Positions 45,131 through 54,811 of a DNA stretch of 64,000 nucleotides are shown in pieces. A program made the position numbers and the translations under genes. The notes below the pieces were generated by a model. It did not search any database. It saw only the letters and a list, made by a program, of their open reading frames with translations, and had not been told where the DNA came from. This DNA is from Asticcacaulis sp. (lineage in GTDB: Bacteria; Pseudomonadota; Alphaproteobacteria; Caulobacterales; Caulobacteraceae). Position 1 is the stretch's first letter. Each line of letters begins with the position of its first letter. The stretch lies in NCBI GenBank assembly GCA_024707255.1, contig JANQAC010000002.1, forward strand, positions 1,048,001 through 1,112,000, given 5' to 3'.

Positions 45131-45718
45131 ATGACTTCCGAAGACGTAATCAACGAGTTCCGCGCCGCCAATGCCCTGCGCGAAGGCCATTTTGTGCTCT
45201 CATCAGGCCTGCACAGCCCGATGTTCCTGCAAAAGAACCTCGTCTTCATGAATGCCGATCGTTGCGAACGTCTGTGCAAGGCGCTGGCCGAAAAGATCAC
45301 GGCGCAAGTCGGCCCGGTCGATGTCGCCATTTCGCCGGCCGTGGGCGGCATCATTCCCGGTTACGAAACCGCCCGTCACCTGAAAGTCCCTTCTATGTAT
45401 GTCGAGCGTGAAGGCGGCGAGTTCAAGCTGCGCCGTGGCTTCCATGTCGAGCCGGGCCAGAAGGTGGTCATGGTCGAGGATATCGTCACCACCGGCCTGT
45501 CGTCGCGCGAATGTATCGCCGCCATTAAGGCTGCCGGCGGTGACGTGGTCGCCGCTGCCTGTATTGTCGATCGTTCCGGCGGCAAGGCCGATGTCGGTGT
45601 GCCGCTGATCGCCCTGGCCTCGCTGGAAGTGCCGGCATACCCTGCCGACAACCTGCCGCCCGAACTGGCCGCCATCCCCGTCGAGGATCCTGGTTCGCGC
45701 CGCCTAGCCAAGGCCTGA
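45131..45718 (+). CDS. pyrE: Orotate phosphoribosyltransferase
   Basis: 195-residue enzyme of UMP synthesis, joining orotate and PRPP. The PRPP-binding motif is [29 protein letters not shown] and [11 protein letters not shown] complete the substrate pocket. The next gene starts six bases after the stop, indicating an operon with pdxJ and acpS. Confidence 0.95.
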   Translation: MTSEDVINEFRAANALREGHFVLSSGLHSPMFLQKNLVFMNADRCERLCKALAEKITAQVGPVDVAISPAVGGIIPGYETARHLKVPSMYVEREGGEFKLRRGFHVEPGQKVVMVEDIVTTGLSSRECIAAIKAAGGDVVAAACIVDRSGGKADVGVPLIALASLEVPAYPADNLPPELAAIPVEDPGSRRLAKA

Positions 45719-45723
45719 ACATC

Positions 45724-46488
45724 ATGCATGATCGCATCCGTTTGGGCTTGAATGTCGATCACGTCGCCACCGTGCGCAATGCGCGCGGCGGACATGCGCC
45801 TGATCCGGTGCGGGCGGCGCAACTGGCGCTTAAATCCGGCGTCGACGGCATCACGGCGCACCTGCGCGAAGACCGCCGGCATATCCTGGATAAAGACGTA
45901 AAGGCCTTGAAAGAGGTCTGCGATACCTTTGGCCGCCCGCTCAACTTCGAGATGGCGGTGACCGATGAGATGGTCGGCCTGGCGTTGAAGATGAAGCCCC
46001 ATGCCGCCTGCCTGGTGCCGGAACGCCGCCAGGAACGCACGACTGAAGGCGGCCTGGATGTGGTCGGGCAGATCGATGGGGTTGGCGCCGCAGTGGCGAA
46101 ATTCAACGCCGCCGGTATTCGTTCGTCCCTGTTCATCGCCACCGACCCGGCGCAGATCGATGCGGCGGCGAAGGTGAGGGCGCCGGTCGTCGAGTTTCAT
46201 ACCGGCGCCTTGTGTGATGCTTTCCGTGAACAGGAAGATGTCATTTTTCACAACGAACTGAACCGGTTGCAGGCGGCGGTTCGGCAGGCGCATGAACTGG
46301 GTATCGAGGTCCACGCCGGCCATGGCATCGATTACGACACCGTGCCATTCATCGCGCGTATTCCGCGTGTCCGCGAACTGAATATTGGCCATTTCCTGAT
46401 CGGCGAGGCGATCTTCGTTGGTCTTGAACCCGCCCTGCGCCGGATGCGCGAACTGATCGACCTGCACCATAAGGGCGTTGTCGAGTGA
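45724..46488 (+). CDS. pdxJ: Pyridoxine 5'-phosphate synthase
   Basis: 254-residue PdxJ, the ring-closing enzyme of pyridoxal 5'-phosphate synthesis. LGLNVDHVATVRNARGG and HLREDRRHI are family signatures, with HAGHGIDYDT near the end. It overlaps the acpS start, forming the common pdxJ-acpS operon. Confidence 0.97.
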   Translation: MHDRIRLGLNVDHVATVRNARGGHAPDPVRAAQLALKSGVDGITAHLREDRRHILDKDVKALKEVCDTFGRPLNFEMAVTDEMVGLALKMKPHAACLVPERRQERTTEGGLDVVGQIDGVGAAVAKFNAAGIRSSLFIATDPAQIDAAAKVRAPVVEFHTGALCDAFREQEDVIFHNELNRLQAAVRQAHELGIEVHAGHGIDYDTVPFIARIPRVRELNIGHFLIGEAIFVGLEPALRRMRELIDLHHKGVVE

Positions 46489-46874
46489 TTTTGGGCATCG
46501 GCGTCGATCTCTGCGATGCCCGGCGCATCGAATCCTCGATGGAACGCTTCGAGGGCCGCTTCCTTGATCGCATCTATACCCCGGCCGAGCAGCAACATGC
46601 CCGCGCCGCCGCCAAACCGGCCTTGAGTTTCGCCAAGCGCTTCGCCGCGAAGGAAGCCGTCGCCAAGGCGTTCGGCACCGGCGTGCGCGGCTTCCTGTTC
46701 GTCGATATCGAGGTGGTCTCCGGGGCGTTGGGTAAGCCGCATGTCCTTCTGCATGGTGGGGCGGCTGAGGTTTTGCGCGGTCTGGTGCCGGAAGGGCGGA
46801 CGGCGCATATCCACCTGTCCTTAAGCGATGAAGACCCTTACGCCACGGCCTATGCAATCATCGAAGCTTATTGA
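46485..46874 (+). CDS. acpS: Holo-[acyl-carrier-protein] synthase
   Basis: 129-residue phosphopantetheinyl transferase that activates acyl carrier protein. Motifs GIGVDLCDARRIESSMERF and FAKRFAAKEAVAKAFGTG are diagnostic. GTG start overlaps the pdxJ stop by four bases. Confidence 0.95.
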   Translation: MILGIGVDLCDARRIESSMERFEGRFLDRIYTPAEQQHARAAAKPALSFAKRFAAKEAVAKAFGTGVRGFLFVDIEVVSGALGKPHVLLHGGAAEVLRGLVPEGRTAHIHLSLSDEDPYATAYAIIEAY

Positions 46875-46923
46875 TTCTGAACAAGGTTTAATGTCAGCCG
46901 GGAAAAGAGCCTTGTGCTTGCCA

Positions 46924-46958
46924 TAATCTGTGGTTAGGTGACACACCGTAACAGATTA
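46924..46958 (+). other. Inverted repeat upstream of lepB
   Basis: TAATCTGT (46924-46931) and ACAGATTA (46951-46958) are exact inverted copies with a 19-base spacer, 22 bases before the lepB ATG. It could be an operator or RNA hairpin; it is unverified. Confidence 0.4.
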
Positions 46959-46980
46959 AAGCAATTTGGGGGCGATCCTT

Positions 46981-47865
46981 ATGGCACAGCACGACGACAC
47001 AGCGAATGAGGTGATTGCCGCTGCGGCCAATGCGGCGGAAAAGATCGACCACGAAACCGCCGCTGCCGTCGATAACGCCCCAGAGGACGAGCCGGAGGAG
47101 GTCGATACGCGGGACGCCAAGCAGGTCGCGGTCGATGAAGCCAAGGAAATCTTCAGTGTCGTCGCCGTGGCGCTGATCCTGGTCATGATCCTGCGCACCT
47201 TCCTGTTCCAGCCTTTCACCATCCCCTCGGCATCGATGGAGCCAAACCTTTATGAAGGCGATTACATCATCGTCTCCAAGTGGGATTACGGCATTTCGAA
47301 ATATTCCTTCCCCGTAGCTCTGCCGTTCATCAAGGGGCGCATAATGAACCATGCGCCGAAGCGCGGCGATATCGTGGTCTTCAAACTGCCGAGCAACACC
47401 AAGATCGATTACATCAAGCGCGTCATCGGCTTGCCGGGCGATACGGTCCAGATGAAGCAGGACCAGCTTTACGTGAACGGCGTGGCTGTGCCGAATACCG
47501 AGCTCGGCCCGGTCGACGCCAAGGGTTTCGAGGCGCGTTATGCCACGGCCTATCGTGAAACCCTGCCGGATGGCCGTACCCACCTGATGCAGGATATCGT
47601 CAAGGACGGCCGCGCCGACGATACCGGCGAGTTCATCGTGCCGGCCGGCAACTACTTCATGATGGGCGACAACCGCGATAATTCGCTGGACAGCCGCTTT
47701 TCGCCGGATGATCCCTATGAACCTGGCGTCGGTTTCGTGCCGGAGGAAAATCTCGAAGGCCGCGCCGTGCTGATCCTGATGTCGTGGAAGGAAGGCTCGT
47801 CCCTCTGGAAGCCTTGGACCTGGCTGAACTTCCACTGGAACCGCTTCTTCAAGCCGCTGCACTGA
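46981..47865 (+). CDS. lepB: Signal peptidase I
   Basis: 294 residues from ATG 46981, with GGGGG upstream. An acidic disordered N-terminal region, one transmembrane helix (VVAVALILVMILRTFLF), then the serine protease domain with nucleophile S85 in IPSASMEPNL and the Lys in DYIKRVIGLPGD. It cleaves exported preproteins in the periplasm. Conserved position before rnc; a GNAT gene follows after five bases. Confidence 0.95.
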   Translation: MAQHDDTANEVIAAAANAAEKIDHETAAAVDNAPEDEPEEVDTRDAKQVAVDEAKEIFSVVAVALILVMILRTFLFQPFTIPSASMEPNLYEGDYIIVSKWDYGISKYSFPVALPFIKGRIMNHAPKRGDIVVFKLPSNTKIDYIKRVIGLPGDTVQMKQDQLYVNGVAVPNTELGPVDAKGFEARYATAYRETLPDGRTHLMQDIVKDGRADDTGEFIVPAGNYFMMGDNRDNSLDSRFSPDDPYEPGVGFVPEENLEGRAVLILMSWKEGSSLWKPWTWLNFHWNRFFKPLH

Positions 47866-47870
47866 CAGGC

Positions 47871-48320
47871 ATGTCTGTTCAGGTTCGTGAGGCCCTGCCG
47901 TCCGATCTGGACGGACTGCTTACGCTTTACGCGCAACTGAACCCTTTCGATCCGCGCCTGCCGGACGATACTGCTGTACGGATTTTCACTGAAATCCAGG
48001 CAAGGGCAGGGCTGTCCGTTCTGGTGGCGGTTATCGATGGTCATATGGTCGGATCGGTAACCTTGGTCATCCTCCCCAACCTGACACGCGGCGGCGCACC
48101 CTACGCGCTGGTCGAGAATGTCGTGACCCATGATGGCCACCGGCGCCGGGGCATTGGCCGGGCGCTGCTGGCGGACGCGGCCCGCCTCGCCGAAGCTGCC
48201 GGTTGCTACAAGCTGATGCTGATGACCAGCCGTCCTGAGCCGCATGTCCGCGACTTTTACACAGGATGCGGTTTTAGCCAGAACAAGATCGGCTTTCAGA
48301 TGCGTTTTGGCGGTCATTGA
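47871..48320 (+). CDS. GNAT-family N-acetyltransferase
   Basis: 149 residues from ATG 47871, five bases after lepB. The acetyl-CoA binding motif is GHRRRGIGRALLADAARLAEA, with a GNAT strand (VENVVTHDGHRRR) and the ending DFYTGCGF. Substrate unknown. It interrupts the usual lepB-rnc adjacency and may be an insertion in this lineage. Confidence 0.85.
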   Translation: MSVQVREALPSDLDGLLTLYAQLNPFDPRLPDDTAVRIFTEIQARAGLSVLVAVIDGHMVGSVTLVILPNLTRGGAPYALVENVVTHDGHRRRGIGRALLADAARLAEAAGCYKLMLMTSRPEPHVRDFYTGCGFSQNKIGFQMRFGGH

Positions 48321-48384
48321 TCGGCAAAAGCGTGACGTACGCAATCCTTTGCCTTTGGTCATGGCTTGATGTAAACGCAGGCAC

Positions 48385-49110
48385 ATGAACGTCCGTGTCT
48401 CTCCATCGAAAGAGTCGAACCTGCGCCTGAAGGCCATTGACGCCTTGCAGGACAAGCTCGGCTATCGTTTTCATGACCCGGAACTGCTCGAACTGGCCCT
48501 GACCCACGCCTCCGTGGCTGAAGGCGCGCGCAAGATGGCTGATAATGAACGCCTGGAATTCCTGGGCGATCGTGTGCTGGGCCTGATGACCGCCGAAACC
48601 CTGATGGAGGCTCTGCCAGAGGCCACCGAAGGCGAACTGTCGCGCCGCTTCCATACCCTGGTCAGCCGCGAAACCTGCGCCGATGTCGCCCGCCAGATCG
48701 ATCTGGGGCCGGCCATCCGCCTGGCCGCCGGCGAAACCAAGAGCGGCGGTCGCAGCAATCCGACCATCCTGGGAGACGCCTGCGAGGCCCTGATGGCGGC
48801 CGTCTATATCGATGGCGGTTACGAGGCGGTCCTGCGCTGCTTCAAGCCCCTGTGGGTCAAGGCAGTAAAGGAGAGCGGCAATGTCTCGCGCTCCAATCCG
48901 AAATCCTATCTGCAGGAATGGGCGGTGGCGCACGGCATGGGCGCGCCGGTCTATACGCTGGTCAGCCGCAAGGGGCCCGACCACGCGCCTGTTTTCACCA
49001 TCGAGGTCCGCATCGACGACCTGCCCCCGCAATCGGCCAGCGGCAAATCCCGCCAGGAGGCCGAAAAGGCCGCCGCGCTTGGCCTTATCGAACGAGAAAA
49101 ACTGAATTGA
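48385..49110 (+). CDS. rnc: Ribonuclease III
   Basis: 241-residue double-stranded RNA endonuclease. The signature NERLEFLGDRVLGL (E58, D62) holds metal ligands; the C-terminal dsRNA-binding domain begins KSYLQEWAVAHG. It processes rRNA and antisense-paired RNAs. Its stop overlaps the era TTG start. Confidence 0.96.
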   Translation: MNVRVSPSKESNLRLKAIDALQDKLGYRFHDPELLELALTHASVAEGARKMADNERLEFLGDRVLGLMTAETLMEALPEATEGELSRRFHTLVSRETCADVARQIDLGPAIRLAAGETKSGGRSNPTILGDACEALMAAVYIDGGYEAVLRCFKPLWVKAVKESGNVSRSNPKSYLQEWAVAHGMGAPVYTLVSRKGPDHAPVFTIEVRIDDLPPQSASGKSRQEAEKAAALGLIEREKLN

Positions 49111-50063
49111 CCGATTCCACCACACGCTGCGGCTTTGTCGCCATCATCGGTGCGCCGAACGCCGGCAAGTCGACGCTTGTCAACCAACTGGTCGGCACCA
49201 AGGTGTCCATCGTTACCCAGAAGGTGCAGACGACTCGCTTCCCGGTGCGCGGCATCGCCCTGCACGATGACTGCCAGATGATCCTGGTCGATACGCCGGG
49301 CATCTTCAAGCCGCGTCGCCGCCTGGATCGCGCCATGGTCAAGTCGGCCTGGAGCGGTGCCGAGGATGCAGATTGCATCGTCCTGCTGGTCGATGCCGCC
49401 GCGCAACTGGCAGTGAAACACCCGAATGCCGAGACGAAGGCCACCGGCGCCGATCACAAGGCGGTCGAGGATGTTGAGATGATCGTCAAGGGCCTGCAGG
49501 AGAATAATGCCAAGGCCATTCTGGCGCTCAACAAGATCGACCTGATGAAGAGCGAGAACCTGCTGGCCATAGCTGATGAGCTTTATAAAGCGGGCGTCTT
49601 CGAGGACGTGCTCATGATCTCGGCCGAGAAAGGCCATGGTGTCAAGGATCTGCGTGCCCTGCTGGAAAAGAAGATGCCGGAAGGGCCGTGGCTTTATCCG
49701 GCCGATCAGGCGGCCGATGCGCCGGTGCGTATCCTGGCCGCCGAGATCACCCGCGAAAAGCTGTTCCTGCGCGTGCATGAAGAACTGCCCTATGCTGCGG
49801 CTGTGGTCACGACCAAGTTCGAGGATAAGCCGGACGGTTCGGCGCGTATCGAACAGACCATTTTCGTTGAACGCGACAGCCAGCGCTCGATCGTTCTGGG
49901 CAAGAATGGCCAGACCCTGAAATGGATCGGCATGAAATCGCGTGAGGAACTGGGCAAGCTGCTCGACCGCCAGGTCCATCTCTTCCTGCATGTTCAGGTC
50001 GAGGAAAAGTGGAGCGAGGACCGTGCTTTGTATGCGCAATTCGGGCTGGAGTATGAGTCTTAA
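49107..50063 (+). CDS. era: GTPase Era
   Basis: 318 residues from a TTG at 49107 that overlaps the rnc TGA (TTGA). The G1 motif is GAPNAGKST (K21), with DTPGIF and NKIDLMKS for G3/G4, and a C-terminal KH domain (QRSIVLGKNGQTLKWIG). It assists 30S maturation by binding 16S rRNA. A longer frame to 48852 would overlap rnc and is rejected. Confidence 0.95.
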   Translation: MTDSTTRCGFVAIIGAPNAGKSTLVNQLVGTKVSIVTQKVQTTRFPVRGIALHDDCQMILVDTPGIFKPRRRLDRAMVKSAWSGAEDADCIVLLVDAAAQLAVKHPNAETKATGADHKAVEDVEMIVKGLQENNAKAILALNKIDLMKSENLLAIADELYKAGVFEDVLMISAEKGHGVKDLRALLEKKMPEGPWLYPADQAADAPVRILAAEITREKLFLRVHEELPYAAAVVTTKFEDKPDGSARIEQTIFVERDSQRSIVLGKNGQTLKWIGMKSREELGKLLDRQVHLFLHVQVEEKWSEDRALYAQFGLEYES

Positions 50064-50065
50064 GA

Positions 50066-50782
50066 ATGGAATTTGAGGATGAAGCCATTGTCCTCGGGGC
50101 CCGGTCCCATGGCGAAACCGGCGCCATAGTCCATGTCCTGACCGAAAACCACGGTGTCTATGCCGCCCATATTTCCGGCGGAGCCTCGCGGCGGATCAAG
50201 CCATTACTGCAAGCCGGCTCCAGTGTGGTCTTCGCCTATCGCGCCCGCCATGCCGATCAACTGGGCGCGGCCACTTTGGAAGCGTCCGGCCCGTCACCGG
50301 ACCTGCTCGATGAGCCGCTGGGTCTGCTGGGCCTGCAATGCGCCTGCGCCATGGCGCAGACCGTCCTGCCTGAACGCGACAGTCAGCCCGGCGCCTATCA
50401 TGCTCTGTCGGGTCTGCTTGGCCTGTTTGCCTTCCCGGAAATCTGGCCGGCGGTCTATGTTTGCTATGAAGCCGGCCTGCTGGAAGCGCTCGGCTTCGGC
50501 CTTGATCTCAGCGCCTGCGCGGTCAGTGGCGATCATGATGATCTCATCTATGTCAGCCCGAAATCGGGCCGGGCGGTCGGGCGCAGGGCGGGCGAGCCTT
50601 ATAAGGATAAGCTCCTGCATCTGCCGGGCTTCATGCTATCGAGCCAGGGCGGGCTGGCCGAGGGCGATGTGGTGCGCGGTCTGGAACTGACGGGCTTCTT
50701 CCTGGAGCGCCACGTTTTCCACCCGCATAATAAGCCGCTGCCGGATATACGTTTACGGCTGAAGAACAGCCTGGCGTCCTGA
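50066..50782 (+). CDS. recO: DNA repair protein RecO
   Basis: 238-residue RecO, which loads RecA on SSB-coated gaps with RecR. N-terminal OB domain is MEFEDEAIVLGARSHGETGA, followed by helical regions (LLGLQCACAMAQTVL) and VRGLELTGFFLERHVF. It starts two bases after era. Confidence 0.93.
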   Translation: MEFEDEAIVLGARSHGETGAIVHVLTENHGVYAAHISGGASRRIKPLLQAGSSVVFAYRARHADQLGAATLEASGPSPDLLDEPLGLLGLQCACAMAQTVLPERDSQPGAYHALSGLLGLFAFPEIWPAVYVCYEAGLLEALGFGLDLSACAVSGDHDDLIYVSPKSGRAVGRRAGEPYKDKLLHLPGFMLSSQGGLAEGDVVRGLELTGFFLERHVFHPHNKPLPDIRLRLKNSLAS

Positions 50783-50884
50783 GGGGTTGCCTCGACTCAG
50801 TTGCGTCCTTAAAAACGACCGAACGGTTTGGTAACGGATTTTATGCCATAACCCTGTTACGAAGCTGGGAGTCGTCAAGAGCGT

Positions 50885-51349
50885 ATGTTGCCATACAGTG
50901 AGCAGGACCTGTTAGCCGCCAATGTCAATCCGGCCACCCAACTGGCCACTGACTACCTGAATCTGTTCAACGAAGCCATCATGCTGTTCGAAATGGGCCT
51001 CGACATGCCGGACATGGCCGAGGAACTGGCGGACTGGCAGAAGCGCGGCTATGTCGAGCACTTCGAGAAATCCGGCTTCGAGATGAAGGACGTGGTCATT
51101 GCCGCCTATCATCATGCGCCGGTCGATGGTCGTCGTGACTTTGATGAGGTCTGTGACCGTGCCCTCACCACCTTCAGTTCCTCCATAGACATCCTGATGA
51201 GTTCCAACCTGACGGATGAAGCCGCCCTGGCCGACCTTGGCGATCGGCTGCGCGACATGAAGGCGCTGGTGCTGGAGATGGATTCGCATATTCATGGCCG
51301 GGCGCTGGCGCCAAAGAGCCTGCAAAGCGAAGTCGACGCCCTGTTTTAA
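50885..51349 (+). CDS. Conserved hypothetical protein (154 aa)
   Basis: All-helical acidic protein without signal peptide (TDYLNLFNEAIMLFEMGLDM, WQKRGYVEHFEKSGF). Codon use and context are normal. It sits between recO and a GGDEF gene. I do not recognise the family; a helical adaptor-like fold is possible. Confidence 0.6.
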   Translation: MLPYSEQDLLAANVNPATQLATDYLNLFNEAIMLFEMGLDMPDMAEELADWQKRGYVEHFEKSGFEMKDVVIAAYHHAPVDGRRDFDEVCDRALTTFSSSIDILMSSNLTDEAALADLGDRLRDMKALVLEMDSHIHGRALAPKSLQSEVDALF

Positions 51350-51451
51350 GGGGAAGGCTGCTCCTTTTTGTAATTTCCTACGCGTCTTAATCCGAAAATA
51401 ACACCGCTACATTAGGCTGCCGCTTTATCTGGTAACTGCCTGCCGTTCCGA

Positions 51452-52408
51452 ATGTCCCGTCGTCAAGATACAGAAAATCTGTCTTCAGAAGAACCGCTCC
51501 TGGCCCCGACGCCGGACATGATCGTCCGCATCGCCCAGGGTCTGCTGATCAGCGGCCGCGGCATGGCGGTCTTCGCGCCGGATGACACTATTCGCCTGGC
51601 GACCGAGGGCTTCCGGACGCTCTATGACATGCAGCCGGGGCATCAGACCTTTGACAGCCTGATGCGGCATTGCTGGCAGACCGGGCGCGGGCCGCGGATT
51701 GATACCAACGACATCGACACCTGGCTGGCGGTCGCGCATCTCAAGCGCCGCAGCCAGCCGGTGCGCGAATTCGAGGTCGACATGATTGACGGCCGCTGGC
51801 TGTGGATCAGCGAGGCGACCCTGCCGGATGGCTGGCTGATCCTCTCCGTGGCCGACATCACCTCGGTCAAACGGCGGGAGTTCCGCCTGGCCACCGACCG
51901 GGATGCCGCCATCACCGCCGCCGAAACCGACCACCTGACGGGGCTTTATAATCGTGGCGCCACCATGAAGCGTTTCCAGAAACTGGTGGAACGCGCCAGC
52001 GGTACGCATGAAACCTTTTGCGCGGTGCTGGTAGACCTCGATCATTTCAAATCCATCAATGACCGTTTTGGCCATGATGCCGGCGATCAGGTTCTGGTGC
52101 ATTTCGCCACCTCGGCCTCGGCGGGGTTGCGGGGCCGCGATATTCTTGGGCGCGTCGGCGGTGAAGAGTTCCTTATCCTGATGCCCGGCGCCGACATGTC
52201 GCAAGCCTGTGCCATAGTCGAGCGCTTGCAGGCCCATGTGTGGGATCAGCGGATATCGCTGAGTGGCGTGGCCCTGCGCTACACTTTTTCCGCCGGGGTC
52301 GCCCAGTGGCGCCACGGCGAGACGATGGATCAGCTTTACCGTGAAGCCGATCAGGCGCTTTATGCCGCCAAGGACGCCGGTCGCAATCTGATCGGCCGGG
52401 CGGGCTGA
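51452..52408 (+). CDS. PAS-GGDEF diguanylate cyclase
   Basis: 318 residues: an N-terminal PAS-like sensor (about 25-140) and a GGDEF domain with active motif G236-G-E-E-F240. An intact inhibitory I-site R227-G-R-D230 sits five residues before it, so product feedback is expected. It makes cyclic di-GMP from GTP. No membrane segment is present, so it senses in the cytoplasm. It is inserted before parC. Confidence 0.93.
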   Translation: MSRRQDTENLSSEEPLLAPTPDMIVRIAQGLLISGRGMAVFAPDDTIRLATEGFRTLYDMQPGHQTFDSLMRHCWQTGRGPRIDTNDIDTWLAVAHLKRRSQPVREFEVDMIDGRWLWISEATLPDGWLILSVADITSVKRREFRLATDRDAAITAAETDHLTGLYNRGATMKRFQKLVERASGTHETFCAVLVDLDHFKSINDRFGHDAGDQVLVHFATSASAGLRGRDILGRVGGEEFLILMPGADMSQACAIVERLQAHVWDQRISLSGVALRYTFSAGVAQWRHGETMDQLYREADQALYAAKDAGRNLIGRAG

Positions 52409-52489
52409 CATCGGATTAAACCGTGAACAATTTTAGCCGGGAGCGGTGAGGGTCTTGTCTTGACTCCTTGCAGCCTTTAGCCTGCCCGA

Positions 52490-54706
52490 ATGAGTACTGA
52501 TGTGATTCCCGATGACGCCGGCGGGCGTGTAATTGACGAGCCGATGGGCGACGCGCTCTCGAAGCGTTATCTGGCTTATGCCCTCTCCACCATCATGCAC
52601 CGGGCGCTGCCCGATGTGCGCGACGGCATGAAGCCGGTACACCGCCGCATCATGTACGCCATGTCGAATATGCGCCTGACGCCCGAAGCAGCGGCGCGCA
52701 AATGCGCCAAGGTGGTCGGCGAGGTCATGGGTAATTTCCACCCTCACGGCGACCAGTCGATCTATGACGCGCTCGTCCGCCTGGCGCAGGACTTTGCCCA
52801 GCGCTACCAGCTCGTCGAAGGCCAGGGCAATTTCGGCAATATCGACGGCGATAACGCCGCCGCCATGCGTTATACCGAATGCCGCCTGACCATAGCCGCG
52901 ACCCTGCTGCTGGAAGGCATCAATGAGGATGCGGTCGATTTCCGCGCTACCTATGACGACCAGGACGAGGAACCGGTGGTCCTGCCGGCCGGTTTCCCCA
53001 ACCTGTTGGCCAATGGCGCAACGGGTATTGCGGTGGGCATGGCAACGTCCATCCCGCCGCACAATGCCGGCGAACTGATCGACGCCTGTCGCAAGCTGCT
53101 GACCAAGCCCGACACCACTACCGAAGAACTGATGGAGTTCATCCCCGGCCCGGATTTCCCGACCGGCGGCATCTGCGTTGAATCGAAGGCATCGATCCTC
53201 GAATCCTACAAGACCGGCCGCGGTTCCATCCGCACCCGTGCGCGCTATGAGGTGGAAGACCTCGGCCGTGGCGGCTGGCGCATCGTCGTGCGTGAAATCC
53301 CGTACTACGTGCAGAAGTCGCGCCTGATCGAGCAACTGGCCGACCTGATCGAAAATAAGAAGGCGCCTTTGCTGGGCGATGTGCGCGATGAGTCGGACGA
53401 GGAAATCCGTCTGATCCTGGAGCCCAAGTCGCGCAATATCGAGCCCGAAGTCCTGATGGAGAGCCTGTTCAAGATCTCCGATCTCGAAACGCGCTTTGGC
53501 GTCAATATGAACGTGCTCGACGCCACGGGCACGCCGCGTGTCATGGGGCTGAAGGATTGCCTGGTGGCCTTCTTGGATCACCGCCGCGTGGTGCTGATCC
53601 GCATGTCGAACTGGCGCCTGGACCGGATCGAAAAGCGTCTGCACCTGCTCGACGGTTTGATGATCGCCTTCCTCAATCTCGACGAGGTCATCCGGATCAT
53701 CCGCGAGGACGAGACGCCGAAACAGACCCTGATGGCGCGGTTTAACCTGACGGACGTGCAGGCCGACTATATCCTCGACACCCGCCTGCGCCAGTTGGCG
53801 CGGCTGGAGGAAATGACCATCACCGACGAGCATAAGCGCTTGTCGGAGGAGCGTGACGGTATCCGCGCCCTGCTGGATTCGGAAAAACTGCAATGGAAGC
53901 GCATCGACCAGCAACTGGGCGAGGTACGCAAGAAGCTGCTGTCGGCCCGCCGCACCACATTTGCTGAGGCTCCAGTCGGCATCGAGGTCGCCGCCATCGA
54001 ATCTTATCTCCCCAAAGAGCCGATCACGGTCATCCTGTCGGCGCGCGGCTGGATCCGGGCTGCCAAGGGCAAGGTGGAGGATCCGTCCGAACTGAAGTTC
54101 AAGGAAGGCGATGAGCTGGCCCACCTGGTGCCGGGCTTCACCACTGACAAACTGCTGATCCTGACCTCCGATGGCCGCTTCCTGTCGCTCGGCTGCGACA
54201 AGCTGCCGTCGGGTCGTGGCAATGGCGAACCGCTGCGCCTGATGCTCGATATCGAGGAAACAGCCAGGATCGTCACCGTCTTCATGATGAAGCCGGGCCA
54301 GAAACGCCTGATGGTGTCGAAAAATGGCTATGGCTTCGTCATGAACGAAGAGGATGCCTTCGCCAACAAACGTGCCGGTAAGCAGGTGCTTAACGCTGAT
54401 GGCACTGAAGCGTTCGCGGCTCTGGCGGTTACGGGTGATCATGTCATGGTGCTTGGCGAAAACAACAAGCTGCTGGTCTATCCGGTCTCGGAACTGCCGG
54501 AAATGGCGCGCGGCAAGGGCGTCAAGCTGCAAGGCTACAAGGATGGCGGCGTGAAGGACATCGCCATATTCGACATGGCCGTCGGTACGCAATGGTATGA
54601 TGGCGCCGGCAAGGCGCGCGATTTCAAGGACGTGAAGGACTATATCGGCAAGCGCGCCGCAGTTGGCCGCATCGCCCCGCGCGGATTGAGAAAACTGAGG
54701 TTGTAA
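52490..54706 (+). CDS. parC: DNA topoisomerase IV subunit A
   Basis: 738-residue ParC, which decatenates daughter chromosomes. [21 protein letters not shown] and active Tyr in MRYTECRLT are present. The shorter C-terminal domain lacks the gyrase GyrA-box. In the quinolone loop, [13 protein letters not shown], positions matching E. coli ParC S80 and E84 are Q89 and D93. A palindromic repeat follows the stop. Confidence 0.96.
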   Translation: MSTDVIPDDAGGRVIDEPMGDALSKRYLAYALSTIMHRALPDVRDGMKPVHRRIMYAMSNMRLTPEAAARKCAKVVGEVMGNFHPHGDQSIYDALVRLAQDFAQRYQLVEGQGNFGNIDGDNAAAMRYTECRLTIAATLLLEGINEDAVDFRATYDDQDEEPVVLPAGFPNLLANGATGIAVGMATSIPPHNAGELIDACRKLLTKPDTTTEELMEFIPGPDFPTGGICVESKASILESYKTGRGSIRTRARYEVEDLGRGGWRIVVREIPYYVQKSRLIEQLADLIENKKAPLLGDVRDESDEEIRLILEPKSRNIEPEVLMESLFKISDLETRFGVNMNVLDATGTPRVMGLKDCLVAFLDHRRVVLIRMSNWRLDRIEKRLHLLDGLMIAFLNLDEVIRIIREDETPKQTLMARFNLTDVQADYILDTRLRQLARLEEMTITDEHKRLSEERDGIRALLDSEKLQWKRIDQQLGEVRKKLLSARRTTFAEAPVGIEVAAIESYLPKEPITVILSARGWIRAAKGKVEDPSELKFKEGDELAHLVPGFTTDKLLILTSDGRFLSLGCDKLPSGRGNGEPLRLMLDIEETARIVTVFMMKPGQKRLMVSKNGYGFVMNEEDAFANKRAGKQVLNADGTEAFAALAVTGDHVMVLGENNKLLVYPVSELPEMARGKGVKLQGYKDGGVKDIAIFDMAVGTQWYDGAGKARDFKDVKDYIGKRAAVGRIAPRGLRKLRL

Positions 54707-54710
54707 AACT

Positions 54711-54806
54711 CCTCCCTACGAAGTGGGGAGGGGACCACGAAGGGGTGGAGAGGCGCCCCTCCGTCAGCGCTGGTGTTGCCACCTCCAACATCTTTGATGG
54801 GGAGGT
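54711..54806. repeat. REP-like palindromic intergenic repeat
   Basis: CCTCCC / GGGAGG and ACCTCC-AA-CATC / GATG-GG-GAGGT form hairpins around GGACCACGAAGGGGTGGAG. The sequence resembles a dispersed repeat I recall from Caulobacteraceae intergenic regions. Only one copy is in this window, so the family status is inferred. Confidence 0.55.
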
Positions 54807-54811
54807 ACGCT

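Noticed and set aside
52433..54592. Long open frame antisense to parC
   Set aside because: It mirrors the GC-rich codon pattern of parC on the opposite strand, has no ribosome-binding site or known domain, and overlaps parC completely.
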